In this document: one piece after another, positions 33,581-42,244 of the stretch
How the letters are laid out: every line of letters starts with the position of its first letter
Numbering within the stretch: position 1 is the first letter of the stretch
Source of the DNA: Ktedonosporobacter rubrisoli
GTDB taxonomy: Bacteria; Chloroflexota; Ktedonobacteria; Ktedonobacterales; Ktedonobacteraceae
Assembly (NCBI RefSeq): GCF_004208415.1
Contig: NZ_CP035758.1
Coordinates: 8,804,001 to 8,868,000, forward strand
DNA: 64,000 nt
Direction of reading: 5' to 3'
The notes under the pieces: model-generated
The model's input: the letters and a program-made list of their open reading frames with translations, nothing else
The model's database searches: none
What the model was told of the DNA's origin: nothing
Made by a program: the position numbers and the translations under genes

Positions 33581-34410
33581 CGCTCAATGGCTTGAGCCAC
33601 GCCATCCTCAGTATTGCTGCCGGTGATGGCGTTGGCGGCAGCCTTTACCTCCTCTGGAGCCTGACCCATCGCGACTCCCCAACCGGTAGCCTGCAGCATC
33701 TCTATATCGTTATTGTTATCTCCAATCGCCATAGTTTGCTCAGCAGGGATGCCTAAGTGCTGAGCTAAGGCTTTGACCCCGCTAGCCTTGGTGCAGCCAG
33801 CGTGCATGATCGCCAGTTCGGCTGTGTGATAGGAGCCGCTAGGAATTGAGTTCCAGGAGCATTGCAGATCTACAAGCGCCGGCTTCATTGCCTCCACGAT
33901 AGCCTCTGTCGTAAAGGCTACTACGCGTATGGGGTCCGGCTGCCCCGTGGCGCATACATCGTAAGGCAGGCGGCGCAAAGGTCCCTCAGTTGTGTTGAGG
34001 TAATCATTTACCCAATCGTTATCGTACTCGGCAGGACCGGTCCAGACTTCCTCTCTTGTTCCTACGATATGATGCAGCACAGGTTGAACGCCATGTTGGA
34101 CCATAAGGTCGACTGCTCGCTGGGCAATATGGGAAGGAAGCAGATTTTTGTAAGTTACCGTCCCCTCCGGGTGCTGAATGATGATTGCGCCGTCATAGAG
34201 AATGATGGGAATAGCTATGCCTAGCTCAGTGGCGATGGGCGCCGTATTCCAGTAGCGTCGCGCCGTAGCAAGCGTGACGATAACACCTTCTTGCTGGGCT
34301 TTACTGATCGCTTCTAGCGTTCGTGGCGCAATGTGTTTCTGGGGAGTAAGCAGCGTACCATCAATGTCGATTGCGAGTAGTTTGATTGGCTGAGATAACT
34401 GTGTTTGCAT
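33517..34410 (-). CDS. Cof-type HAD-IIB phosphatase
   Basis: A 297-aa HAD hydrolase. Motif I is LLAIDIDGTLLT (Asp nucleophile and acid), motif II TLATARR, motif III a lysine in GCTKASGVKAL, and motif IV MAIGDNNNDIEML. Cof-type enzymes dephosphorylate sugar phosphates, FMN or PLP. The ATG at 34410 gives the normal N-terminus; the longer ORF adds 19 unrelated residues. The C-terminus extends about 17 residues past the usual end (AIERYIL), and this tail is what overlaps the convergent phosphatase gene by 64 bases. Confidence 0.92.
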   Translation of the reverse strand: MQTQLSQPIKLLAIDIDGTLLTPQKHIAPRTLEAISKAQQEGVIVTLATARRYWNTAPIATELGIAIPIILYDGAIIIQHPEGTVTYKNLLPSHIAQRAVDLMVQHGVQPVLHHIVGTREEVWTGPAEYDNDWVNDYLNTTEGPLRRLPYDVCATGQPDPIRVVAFTTEAIVEAMKPALVDLQCSWNSIPSGSYHTAELAIMHAGCTKASGVKALAQHLGIPAEQTMAIGDNNNDIEMLQATGWGVAMGQAPEEVKAAANAITGSNTEDGVAQAIERYILGSERQASSNSLSREIWR

Positions 34411-34623
34411 GTAGCTTGTATGCCTTCTGAAGATAAGATGTGACAGGAGTGATATATCCTGCCTCATCCGGGCCTGCCATTCTTTACCAGTATATACTGA
34501 TGCATATCTCGATGGCTAGAGACAATTGGCAGGTTTGGAGCCTGCCAATCCTCAAAAGATGAGGAGCTAAGTGCTAGCCCGGGCTGGAAGCTGGCAAGCC
34601 AGTAACCTATCCCAAAGACTTCA

Positions 34624-34653
34624 TAGACTTTCCCTCGGCTTATCTGATACAAT
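34624..34653 (+). promoter_or_regulatory. Promoter giving a leaderless mRNA
   Basis: TAGACT (34624-34629), 18 bases, TACAAT (34648-34653). The expected start of transcription, six to eight bases on, coincides with the ATG at 34661, which also has no Shine-Dalgarno sequence. Confidence 0.55.
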
Positions 34654-34660
34654 TTGGGCT

Positions 34661-36118
34661 ATGGATACACGCACAGAGCGTTCTAAAGGCGCTCACTCAA
34701 AACATCAAATGCCGGAAACTGAACTATCAGCTGATACTGTTGTGGTAGGGGCAGAAATGAGGCAGTTCTGGGTAGACGCGGAAAATCTGCCTTTATTGCC
34801 CGATATGCGCCCTACATCGACGGTACGCGATAGCCTCTATGAGCTCATTCCGCTGGGGCCGCGGGAAGAAAAATTGATTAGTACGCAGCCCTTTTTGCGC
34901 CTTCAGCAAGTGAAGCAGCTTGGTTTTGTCTACCGGGTCTGGCCGGGGGCGACGCATACGCGTTATGAGCATAGTCTGGGAAGCTACCACCTGGCTGTAA
35001 GAGCATTAAGGGCGTTATTGCAGCGGGGGGAAGCGGGCGGGCTGGATGGAGTTTCGGTAAAGAGCATACAGGCTCTGGTAGTAGCTACTCTATTGCATGA
35101 TATTGGACATTATCCCTATTCGCATACTATAGAAGAACTGGGCCATCCTATTGTGCGTCATGAGCAGGTAGGGCGCTCAATTATCGAAAAAAGCGAGATT
35201 GCTACGATTTTGGAGCGGGATTATCAGCTCGCACCAGATCGCGTGGCCAATTTTATTGATCCACAGAAATCGACGCGCTGGCCTGAAGATGATGCCCTTT
35301 TGAGCCATTTGCTCAGTGGGGCGCTGGATGTCGACAAACTTGATTATCTGCCACGCGATGCGCGGGGCTGTAATGTTCCCTATGGCGGTGTTGATGTATC
35401 GCGCCTGCTGGGAGCCTTACGCGTGCATCCTGATGTGCGTGGACAGCGCCAGATTGTGGTAACGCACAAAGGAATCAGCCCGCTCCATTCCTTGCTGCAT
35501 GCCAGGCAGGAAATGTTTGATAACATCTACTGGCACCATACTATTCGGGCTTTGCAAATCATGCTTGTCAGGGCCGTACAGGATGCCCTTACTGAGGGAA
35601 ACATCACGGCTGAACAACTTGTGGGACACGACGATGAGTCTTTGCTGATGGCTCTTTTGGAACCCCAGATGCCAGCTAGCTCCCGTGCTCTGGCCGAGGC
35701 CCTGAAACTACGCCGTCCTTACAAAGAGATCCTTGAGGTAAGTCGCCTGGCCGGGCGCCTTTTCCACCGTCTCGAAGCGCTTTTCTGGGACGCGGAACGG
35801 CGCAGACGCATCGAGAAAGCGCTGACCGCTGAGCTAGCCAGTGCCCTGAATACCGAGATCGCTGATTATGAAATCTTATTCGATATTCCTCGGCCGGAAA
35901 AATGGGAGATGAATGTCTGGATCTGGTTCGAGCAACCGCCAGTGGGTATGGAAACGCTGATGCCCTGGGTTGAGGTAACGGGTCTGCAACCTGATGATCT
36001 TGCACGCTATGAACAGCACCAGCGCCGTATTCGCCTGGTGGCGGCTGAACGTCTACGCCCTCTCTTGCTGGAGCATAAAGATGATTTGCTCTTGCCTACC
36101 CTTGATCAATTGCTTTAA
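34661..36118 (+). CDS. SAMHD1-like HD-domain phosphohydrolase
   Basis: A 485-aa protein of the COG1078/SAMHD1-like HD family. TRYEHSLG (His104), TLLHDIGHYPYSH (His146, Asp147) and LDVDKLDYLPRDA (about residue 230) supply the metal ligands H...HD...D, and FLRLQQVKQLGF is the conserved helix in front. Characterised relatives hydrolyse dNTPs or act on other nucleotides, some in antiphage defence. I take the ATG at 34661 as the start rather than the ORF's first codon at 34571, because a -10 box sits 7 bases upstream and no ribosome binding site is present. Convergent with the TPR gene. Confidence 0.9.
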   Translation: MDTRTERSKGAHSKHQMPETELSADTVVVGAEMRQFWVDAENLPLLPDMRPTSTVRDSLYELIPLGPREEKLISTQPFLRLQQVKQLGFVYRVWPGATHTRYEHSLGSYHLAVRALRALLQRGEAGGLDGVSVKSIQALVVATLLHDIGHYPYSHTIEELGHPIVRHEQVGRSIIEKSEIATILERDYQLAPDRVANFIDPQKSTRWPEDDALLSHLLSGALDVDKLDYLPRDARGCNVPYGGVDVSRLLGALRVHPDVRGQRQIVVTHKGISPLHSLLHARQEMFDNIYWHHTIRALQIMLVRAVQDALTEGNITAEQLVGHDDESLLMALLEPQMPASSRALAEALKLRRPYKEILEVSRLAGRLFHRLEALFWDAERRRRIEKALTAELASALNTEIADYEILFDIPRPEKWEMNVWIWFEQPPVGMETLMPWVEVTGLQPDDLARYEQHQRRIRLVAAERLRPLLLEHKDDLLLPTLDQLL

Positions 36119-36162
36119 GTCCCGGCAGCTGTTTTGCCCTGACTATCGCACAAGAAATGGAG

Positions 36163-37206
36163 CTACGAGTGCGAGCTCTGACGAGGGGAGCGTACTTTTT
36201 TCTGGTACATCATCTTTACGGCTTTTTCGCGAATGCGGCGCGCGGGAGGGTATTCCTCATCGAGGCGCACGGCCTGCTCTGCTGCGCGCGTAGCCTCTCG
36301 ATACCGTTCCAGGCGGTAGAGCGTATCGGCTTTTAAGGTCCAGAAGCGCACATTGGTTGCGTCAAGCTCCAGTAGACGATCCAAGGCTTCAGTGGCTTCC
36401 TCATAGCGACCAAGGCCTCGCAAGCCACGCATATAGTTTTCGTGGGCAAAGAGATTATCAGGTGCGAGCTTGAGCAGCTCTTTCGTGATTTCTACCAGGG
36501 AATTGTATAGCTCCAGGGAGCGCAGGGCCTGAGCTGCCTGGGTCAGGGCCGCCAGATCGGTAGGATTGACTTGCAGAGCCTTGCGGGCCGTTGCAATAAC
36601 CTCGGGCATGCGCCTGAGTTTAAGCAGCGCCTCACCCTTCATTTGGAGCGAGAATAAATACTGCTCGTCCTGCGCCAGACTTTGCTCAAAGGCCTCTAAA
36701 GCTTCTGGCAGGAAATTGAGGTTGAATAGGGCAACCCCTTTATTGGCCCAGGCGCGCGCGTCGCCCGGCGCGAGTTGCACGGCACGTTCAGCACTGCGCA
36801 GCGCTTCGGGAAATTTTTGTTGGAGCAGCTGCAGACCACTGCGGTTAATCCAGGCCAACGGCAAATGTGTGTCAAGTAAAAGAGCCTGGTCATTAGCGAT
36901 AGTGGCTTCTGAGAAGCGTTCAAGTTTTTGGAGCGCGCGGGCCTTATAGGCCAGACCGAGCGCCGAAGTGGGATTGACCTCAAGGATGTGTTGGGCCGTA
37001 GCATATAGCGATTCAAAGCGGCCTATCCCATCAAGAGAAATAGCTATGCCAAGTAATGCATCCTCGTCCTGCATGTTATGATCGAGGAGCTGTAAAAAAG
37101 TTTCGCCTGCCTGAGACCAGCGTTTAGCTTGCAAATGCTCATGAGCTTGCTTGCGTATACATTCGATCTCACTCGCGGTTACTTGTTGGCTTTGTTGTTC
37201 ACTCAA
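36163..37206 (-). CDS. Tetratricopeptide repeat protein
   Basis: A 347-aa all-helical protein built from about eight TPR units in tandem, e.g. ALLGIAISLDGIGRFESLYA, PLAWINRSGLQLLQQKFPEA, ARAWANKGVALFNLNFLPEA, VRFWTLKADTLYRLERYREA. No signal peptide; a basic C-terminal tail. It will act as a protein-binding scaffold in the cytoplasm. The start is a TTG preceded by CGAGGACA; no ATG or GTG lies nearby in frame. Convergent with the SAMHD1-like gene 44 bases away. Confidence 0.9.
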   Translation of the reverse strand: MSEQQSQQVTASEIECIRKQAHEHLQAKRWSQAGETFLQLLDHNMQDEDALLGIAISLDGIGRFESLYATAQHILEVNPTSALGLAYKARALQKLERFSEATIANDQALLLDTHLPLAWINRSGLQLLQQKFPEALRSAERAVQLAPGDARAWANKGVALFNLNFLPEALEAFEQSLAQDEQYLFSLQMKGEALLKLRRMPEVIATARKALQVNPTDLAALTQAAQALRSLELYNSLVEITKELLKLAPDNLFAHENYMRGLRGLGRYEEATEALDRLLELDATNVRFWTLKADTLYRLERYREATRAAEQAVRLDEEYPPARRIREKAVKMMYQKKVRSPRQSSHS

Positions 37207-37870
37207 ATGTCTGTCCTCGGGAAGGATAGGTTCGCTCCCCTACCTTTTTCAGTTTATTGTTCGACCTTGCTAATTTCTGCCCTATTAGTTTCAACATTAT
37301 CTCATTCTCGGCCAGTATGGGCAAGTCCTTCATGCTATATTGCTATATGGCCTGGGCTTTCTTATTCTCAAAAGTAGGATTGTTAGGGGGACATTACGAT
37401 CAAGCAAATTATGTCGCGAGCGAGCGAAGCAGCCAGTGCTTCGGAGCCCGAAAGGGCGTCCTTGCCTGCTTGAGCTGTTTTTAAGTGCCGCTATAGCATT
37501 ATCAAGAGGTAGGGACGCGCCAATAGCGACGGTTAATGAAGTCATCGCCTGGACGTTTGGCCAGACAGGCATAGCTGCTCCCAGGCCTGCAAAACGTTGA
37601 GGATGCTCTGATAGGCAAGAGCATTTTTCGGATTGACGATAAGCCTGGCAACAAAAGCTGCAGTATTCGGCAGTAGCGAAGCATAGGGATGAAAAGCCTG
37701 TCAAGGTGATTGACGCTAGATAAGGTTAGCTATACAAATTTTTTACAAATTCCTCAAAGTTTTCTGAAAATGCGTCAGTACAATATACGTAGGTAAAAAG
37801 AAAAGCGTGTTAAGAATGTGTGCCTGGTAGTGAATGAATGAAAGATCGAGAGCATGGGAGGCCTGTAAAG
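37207..37870. other. Intergenic, about 660 bases
   Basis: ORFs on both strands overlap one another without ribosome binding sites or recognisable sequence, so I call none. ATGCTCT (37603-37609) / AGAGCAT (37618-37624) followed by TTTTT is a possible plus-strand terminator without an obvious gene in front; it may end an unrecognised small RNA. The last 130 bases are AT-rich and should hold the htrA promoter. Confidence 0.5.
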
Positions 37871-39148
37871 ATGTCATACTCGAATATTAATGATGACTCG
37901 TCTCTTTATCAACCGACGCAACCCTATCAGCCTGCATCAGGCGGGCAACCAGCGCCGCAGCCGCAGCCACAACAACAGCAGCAAACTGCGCCAGGTGGAG
38001 GGACGAAGATGCCCGATAGAACGCCTCACAGAAGTGGTCTGCGCACGGGAGCTATTATTGCCCTTGTTGTAGCCCTTCTCCTGGTCTTTGGCGTGGGTCT
38101 GTTTGCCGGCTGGCAGTTTAAAAGTTCTACCATGGCGGCACCTGCACCAGAGGCAACGCTGCAGCCGGGAGCTAGTCCCCAGGTTACGGTTCCTCCTGTT
38201 TCTGGGAACAATAATATAGAAGCAGTGCGGGTAGCTGTGATCGCCAAGGTACGGCCAGCTGTTGTGCAAGTCAATGTTGCGACAGCAAGAGGTGGAGGAA
38301 TTGGTTCGGGCGTAATCATTGATAAACGTGGCTATATTGTAACCAATAATCACGTAGTTGAGGGCGCTCAGCGTATGCAGGTAGTGTTGTACGATGGAGC
38401 CAAGCTGGATGCTCAGTTGGTGGGCACGGATGCTGCCGATGATCTTGCCGTTATAAAGATCAACCCGCCTGCCAAGATGGTAGTAGCTACCCTCGGCGAT
38501 TCTTCTAAGCTTCAGGTAGGGCAAGACGTATTGGCGGTAGGCAATCCTTTAGGGATTACGCAGACCGTGACAAATGGTATTATCAGTGCGCTGGGACGAC
38601 GTGTCGATGAGTCTGGTGGAACAGTTATTCCTAATGCCATTCAGACAGATGCTCCCATCAACCCTGGCAATAGCGGTGGAGCGCTCGTGGATTTAAAGGG
38701 CAATTTGATTGGGATACCAACCCTGGCCGCCGTCGATCCCGAATTTAATACACCTGCCAATGGCGTAGGCTTTGCCATTCCTGTCAACCGGGTAAGCTTT
38801 ATCGTGCCGCAGATCATCCAGAATGGGGCAGTGACACACAGTGGACGGGCTGGTCTTGGCGTTAGCGTTGCGGCGGTCGATCCCACGGTCGCGGCACAGG
38901 ATAACCTTGCCGTTGATTTCGGCGCCCTGATTGTCAATGTGACAAATGGCCAGTCGGCGGCTCAAGCAGGCTTGCGTCCTGGTGATGTCATCGTCCAGAT
39001 TGATAATCAGCAGGTGACTGATACTACAGTGCTTGCCGATATTCTGGCGAGCAAGAATCCTGGCGATAAGGTTGCAGTGAAGATTTATCGTGGCAACCAA
39101 CAAATGACTGTCAATGTCACCCTTGGCGAGTTGCAAGTGAAGAGCTGA
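37871..39148 (+). CDS. HtrA/DegP-type membrane-anchored serine protease with PDZ domain
   Basis: A 425-aa protease. A Pro/Gln-rich cytoplasmic N-terminus is followed by one transmembrane helix (TGAIIALVVALLLVFGVGLFAG, given here as about residues 58-80), then a trypsin-like domain with His161 (NNHVVEG), Asp191 (DDLAVIKI) and Ser268 (NPGNSGGALVD), and a C-terminal PDZ domain (LGVSVAAVD...GLRPGDVIVQID). It degrades misfolded proteins outside the membrane. GGGAGG nine bases upstream fixes the ATG at 37871 rather than 37838. Followed by a terminator hairpin. Confidence 0.94.
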   Translation: MSYSNINDDSSLYQPTQPYQPASGGQPAPQPQPQQQQQTAPGGGTKMPDRTPHRSGLRTGAIIALVVALLLVFGVGLFAGWQFKSSTMAAPAPEATLQPGASPQVTVPPVSGNNNIEAVRVAVIAKVRPAVVQVNVATARGGGIGSGVIIDKRGYIVTNNHVVEGAQRMQVVLYDGAKLDAQLVGTDAADDLAVIKINPPAKMVVATLGDSSKLQVGQDVLAVGNPLGITQTVTNGIISALGRRVDESGGTVIPNAIQTDAPINPGNSGGALVDLKGNLIGIPTLAAVDPEFNTPANGVGFAIPVNRVSFIVPQIIQNGAVTHSGRAGLGVSVAAVDPTVAAQDNLAVDFGALIVNVTNGQSAAQAGLRPGDVIVQIDNQQVTDTTVLADILASKNPGDKVAVKIYRGNQQMTVNVTLGELQVKS

Positions 39149-39166
39149 TACGATCTTATTAAAGTA

Positions 39167-39195
39167 TAGGGCCCCTTCTCCGCAAAGGGGTCCTA
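39167..39195 (+). terminator. Terminator-like hairpin after htrA
   Basis: TAGGGCCCCTT (39167-39177) pairs over 11 positions (one wobble) with AAGGGGTCCTA (39185-39195). The T-run is poor (TTGCTGC), so efficiency is uncertain. Confidence 0.55.
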
Positions 39196-39242
39196 TTGCT
39201 GCTATTGGGCAAGCTTAGAGATTGAGCTGGCGAGGGAAGACT

Positions 39243-40019
39243 TCAGGAGGGCACGCTTTGCTGGGAATGAGCATCGGGCGTTGGAGAGGTTGGCCGGGCG
39301 GCGCTTGAACGTCGGCTGGCCAGCAAGACGCCAATAAAGAGAATAATCCAACCCAGGGCCATGATAAGCCAGAAAATATTCTCAAGACCAAGCACCCGCG
39401 CTAGCGTGCCAGCGGCCGCATTGAAGAGATCTCCAACCAAAATCAGGATATTTGCCCATAGAACGTTGCTGGTACGTAAGCCAGCGCCCAGGCTTTGTTG
39501 CTTGCGCAACAATTTCCAGCCAGAGTAGATAGCCACTCCTACGACCGTCACTACACCCAGCGTATTGAGAATAATCAGGAAGACCAGCCAGGGTCCCGGG
39601 CGCAGAGTGCCGGTGCCCGGCGTTCCCACAATCTGGCTGAGGACAGGCATGTTAATGCTGGCGAAGAAGATAAAAAAGGTGGCCAGGACACTCAAGAGAT
39701 AGAGAAGGGTAAGATAAATACGCGTGATCTTGCCATTACTTACCAGAGCTACGCTGCCCAGACCGAGCCAGGCCGGCGTAAGGGCGCCTCCGAGAATATA
39801 GTAGATGCGAAAAAGTATAGTGCCGGCAAAGCTAGTTGGCCCTGTGAAGATCATACACATATAGGCCACAGTCGCGAAAAACGCCATCAGGAGCGCCATG
39901 CTCCAGTAGAGCTGATATATGCGGCGGCGACTGATAAATTGACGTAGTATCACGCCCGCGAACAGACCTGTTACGATCACATTGATGATCGGGGGAAGCA
40001 GCAAAAGCGTGCTATTCAT
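39243..40019 (-). CDS. Seven-helix membrane protein, unknown
   Basis: A 258-aa protein with seven evenly spaced hydrophobic helices, an N-terminus that starts directly in the first one, and a polar Ser/Pro-rich tail. The layout, with GGALTPAWLGLGSVAL in the middle, recalls 7-TM sensory or histidine-kinase-type receiver modules, but no catalytic domain is attached. No family recognised. Stands alone between htrA and the anti-sigma gene. Confidence 0.75.
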   Translation of the reverse strand: MNSTLLLLPPIINVIVTGLFAGVILRQFISRRRIYQLYWSMALLMAFFATVAYMCMIFTGPTSFAGTILFRIYYILGGALTPAWLGLGSVALVSNGKITRIYLTLLYLLSVLATFFIFFASINMPVLSQIVGTPGTGTLRPGPWLVFLIILNTLGVVTVVGVAIYSGWKLLRKQQSLGAGLRTSNVLWANILILVGDLFNAAAGTLARVLGLENIFWLIMALGWIILFIGVLLASRRSSAARPTSPTPDAHSQQSVPS

Positions 40020-40278
40020 GAGTAAAAAGCCTCAAATCATAATAGGTTTGGTAGCTTATGCAAGCCAACGCCCCAACCGTCTTGCTTTGCTTATAGCGGA
40101 TGAGGAGAGGCTATTATAGAGCTACCAGAATGCTGAAAATTGCGCAAAATTATAGATACTTCTAGTAGGAATATACAGAAAACTGAGAAGTGATGCAATA
40201 AACCGGATTGGCAAACATAGCTTCTGGGATCAAAGCTAGCGCTCTGGAAGCCCGAAGCTTTACTTCGCCAGACTGGCC
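40020..40278. other. Intergenic
   Basis: No gene or RNA recognised; AT-rich in the first 180 bases. Likely carries the promoter of the minus-strand 7-TM gene. Confidence 0.5.
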
Positions 40279-40315
40279 AAAAACTGGGGCGTCTCTTTCA
40301 GGTGAGAGGCGTCCC
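40279..40315 (-). terminator. Terminator of the anti-sigma gene
   Basis: On the minus strand GGGACGCCTCT (40305-40315) pairs over 11 positions (two wobbles) with AGAGACGCCCC (40286-40296), then AGTTTTT. It lies 37 bases beyond the anti-sigma stop. Confidence 0.8.
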
Positions 40316-40352
40316 GTTAATAAAGACTGACTTTGAAGCAAAGCCGTTTGGT

Positions 40353-41120
40353 CTAATTGCGGCGTTTAAAGTGAAGCAGCCCGCGGGCGTGAAGCGTAAG
40401 CAGGACAAAGCCAAGGATGCCTACAGCAAGCAGGAGAAGCCCCAGCCTGATGCGTCCCGCTTGTGTGCTGAGATCGAATACTGGGTGCACTGGTAAACCT
40501 GTAAGTTGCGGACCAAAGGCGTGAGGCGGGCTGGCAGGTTCCTTCTTAGCCTGTGCAGCTGGCGAGGCTTCTGGTGTGGCCTGCGTACGCTCTGGATGAT
40601 CATTTGCGCTCATCGTATTGGCTGCCGAAGCTGCATAGGTAGCAGATGCCTCAACTGTTCCTGATGTCGCTACATGGCTATCAGCACTGCCGCCTGAGTT
40701 TGTAGGCACGCTTGATGCTACAGTGCCGGCTGTCTGGGGCAATGGAAAAGTGATCATACTGGAGAGGAGAAAAAAGATGCCGATCACAGCAGCCAGCGTA
40801 CTGAGGGTACGGATCGTATAGCGCACAGAGGTTGGCCAGCCCTGGCGACGAGCTGGCTGAGACGGCACCTTTTCCTTGACCTGATGTTCTGTAGCAATGC
40901 TTACGGAACTATCAGCAGGTAGCACGAACGATCGCGGCAGCTGCGGCTGGGGGAGAGCATGCAATAACGCTACCACCTGCCGGAGATTGGCTAGCTCTTG
41001 CTGGCACTGTTCACAGGTTTTCAGGTGGGAATCCCACTGTGCTTGCTCCTCAGAGGCAAGTTGCCCATCAAGGAATGCTGAAAGCTGCTCATTTGTCATG
41101 TGCCGATCAAATTGTGCCAC
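40353..41120 (-). CDS. Anti-sigma factor with zinc-binding HC2 domain
   Basis: A 255-aa protein. The N-terminal zf-HC2/RsiW-type domain has the histidine and cysteines in HLKTCEQCQQEL (residues ~32-43). A basic linker is followed by a transmembrane helix (TLSTLAAVIGIFFLLSSMI), a long Ser/Ala/Thr-rich extracytoplasmic segment and a second helix near the C-terminus (LGLLLLAVGILGFVLLTL). It lies downstream of the ECF sigma gene and should hold that sigma factor inactive at the membrane until an outside signal releases it. Two helices place both ends inside, which is less common than the one-helix form. Confidence 0.88.
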   Translation of the reverse strand: MAQFDRHMTNEQLSAFLDGQLASEEQAQWDSHLKTCEQCQQELANLRQVVALLHALPQPQLPRSFVLPADSSVSIATEHQVKEKVPSQPARRQGWPTSVRYTIRTLSTLAAVIGIFFLLSSMITFPLPQTAGTVASSVPTNSGGSADSHVATSGTVEASATYAASAANTMSANDHPERTQATPEASPAAQAKKEPASPPHAFGPQLTGLPVHPVFDLSTQAGRIRLGLLLLAVGILGFVLLTLHARGLLHFKRRN

Positions 41121-41244
41121 GCGAATTCTCCGTTATGGTATCATCCATCGATACTTCCACTTCTGGATTCCCACAGGCTAAGCCGCAGGAAGAAAGATTT
41201 ACCTCCAAAGGAGGAATACAAGAGAAGACAAGCCTTAGCCCTCT

Positions 41245-41916
41245 TCATCTCTCCACCCCTCCTTCCAGAGGAGGAGGTTCTTGACTACTTTTGGTAAGAC
41301 GATAGTCCCGTGGTAAAAGTTCCCTATATTGGTATAAATATTGGCGCAAGCGTGTTCGCCCTCGTGAGATGCGCGAGCGAACGGTGCCAAGCGTGGCCTG
41401 TGTCGCGGCAGCCACTTCCTCATAGGAGAGGCCCTGGATATCACAAAGCACAATGGCTGTACGCTGGTCAAAGGGGAGCTGCTCTAACGCTTGCTGTATT
41501 AAGCCTTGTAACTCCTGGGAAAGCAAGCTCTCTTCGGGATTATCCTCTATCCCTGTAGTGATCAGGGCGCTCAAAGATTCTGACGAGTGGGGTTCGTCCT
41601 CTTCTGTCAATAATTCTAACGACTCGGCTGGCCGGCGCTGGATGCGGCGCCAATGATCGTAGACCAGGTTGGTACCAATACGCAATAACCAGGCCCGGAA
41701 GGAACTTCCTCCGCGATAGGTCTGAACGCCCCGAAAAGCAGCAAGAAAGGCATCTTGCGTAATATCGGCAGCTGTATCGTAGTCTCCAAGCAGGCGAAAG
41801 ATGGCGCTGAACATAATCGGCTGATAGTGCAAAATCAGCTGGTTAAATGCATTTACATCTCCGCGCTTGCTGCGGGCGATAAGGAGTTCCTCATCATCGC
41901 GCGCGAGCTTGTCCAT
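41245..41916 (-). CDS. ECF sigma-70 factor
   Basis: A 223-aa group IV sigma factor. Region 2 is AFNQLILHYQPIMFSAIFRLLGDYDTAADITQDAFLAAFRG with the following WLLRIGTNLVYDHWRR; region 4 is LEQLPFDQRTAIVLCDIQGLSYEEVAAATQATLGTVRSRISRGR, given here by its ends. The start at 41916 follows GAGGCAG; the longer ORF is unlikely. The anti-sigma gene follows 124 bases downstream, separated by CCTCC/GGAGG-rich inverted repeats. The C-terminus EPPPLEGGVER is rich in Pro/Gly and is encoded by the first of these repeats. Confidence 0.93.
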   Translation of the reverse strand: MDKLARDDEELLIARSKRGDVNAFNQLILHYQPIMFSAIFRLLGDYDTAADITQDAFLAAFRGVQTYRGGSSFRAWLLRIGTNLVYDHWRRIQRRPAESLELLTEEDEPHSSESLSALITTGIEDNPEESLLSQELQGLIQQALEQLPFDQRTAIVLCDIQGLSYEEVAAATQATLGTVRSRISRGRTRLRQYLYQYRELLPRDYRLTKSSQEPPPLEGGVER

Positions 41917-42071
41917 GGGCTGCCTCACTTTGTACTGGTTTGGGCTAGTGTACCATATTTTGAAAAATACGACTATTGCCAGGCTTCCTTCTGGCAAGGC
42001 CGAAGCAGGTATATTCAGAAAGAATAAGTCTCTTCAGGCCTTGTTTTGTTGCGTCCTTGGCCAGAAATTCC

Positions 42072-42101
42072 TTGACAAGCTCGGATTTCCTGGGATATAG
42101 T
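42072..42101 (+). promoter_or_regulatory. Promoter of the LacI-type regulator
   Basis: TTGACA (42072-42077), 18 bases, TATAGT (42096-42101). Confidence 0.75.
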
Positions 42102-42112
42102 GTTCAGGCAAT

Positions 42113-42126
42113 CGTTTGCGCAAACG
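42113..42126 (+). promoter_or_regulatory. LacI-family operator
   Basis: CGTTTGCGCAAACG, a perfect 14-base palindrome with the central CG typical of LacI/GalR operators, lying right after the predicted transcription start. It predicts autorepression. Confidence 0.8.
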
Positions 42127-42244
42127 TTTTCTAGGCAAAAAAGAATCTCTAGAGGCGGCGCGAATGAGCAAGGCAATAGCTCACCAAAAATTACTATTGG
42201 TCAGCAGTTGTTAGCTGTGCTGCAGGGGTATTGTGTGAGGGACT

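Noticed and set aside
37330..37704. A 124-aa minus-strand ORF in the intergenic region before htrA
   Set aside because: No ribosome binding site, overlapping ORFs on the other strand, and a Cys/Ser/Arg-rich composition without known motifs.
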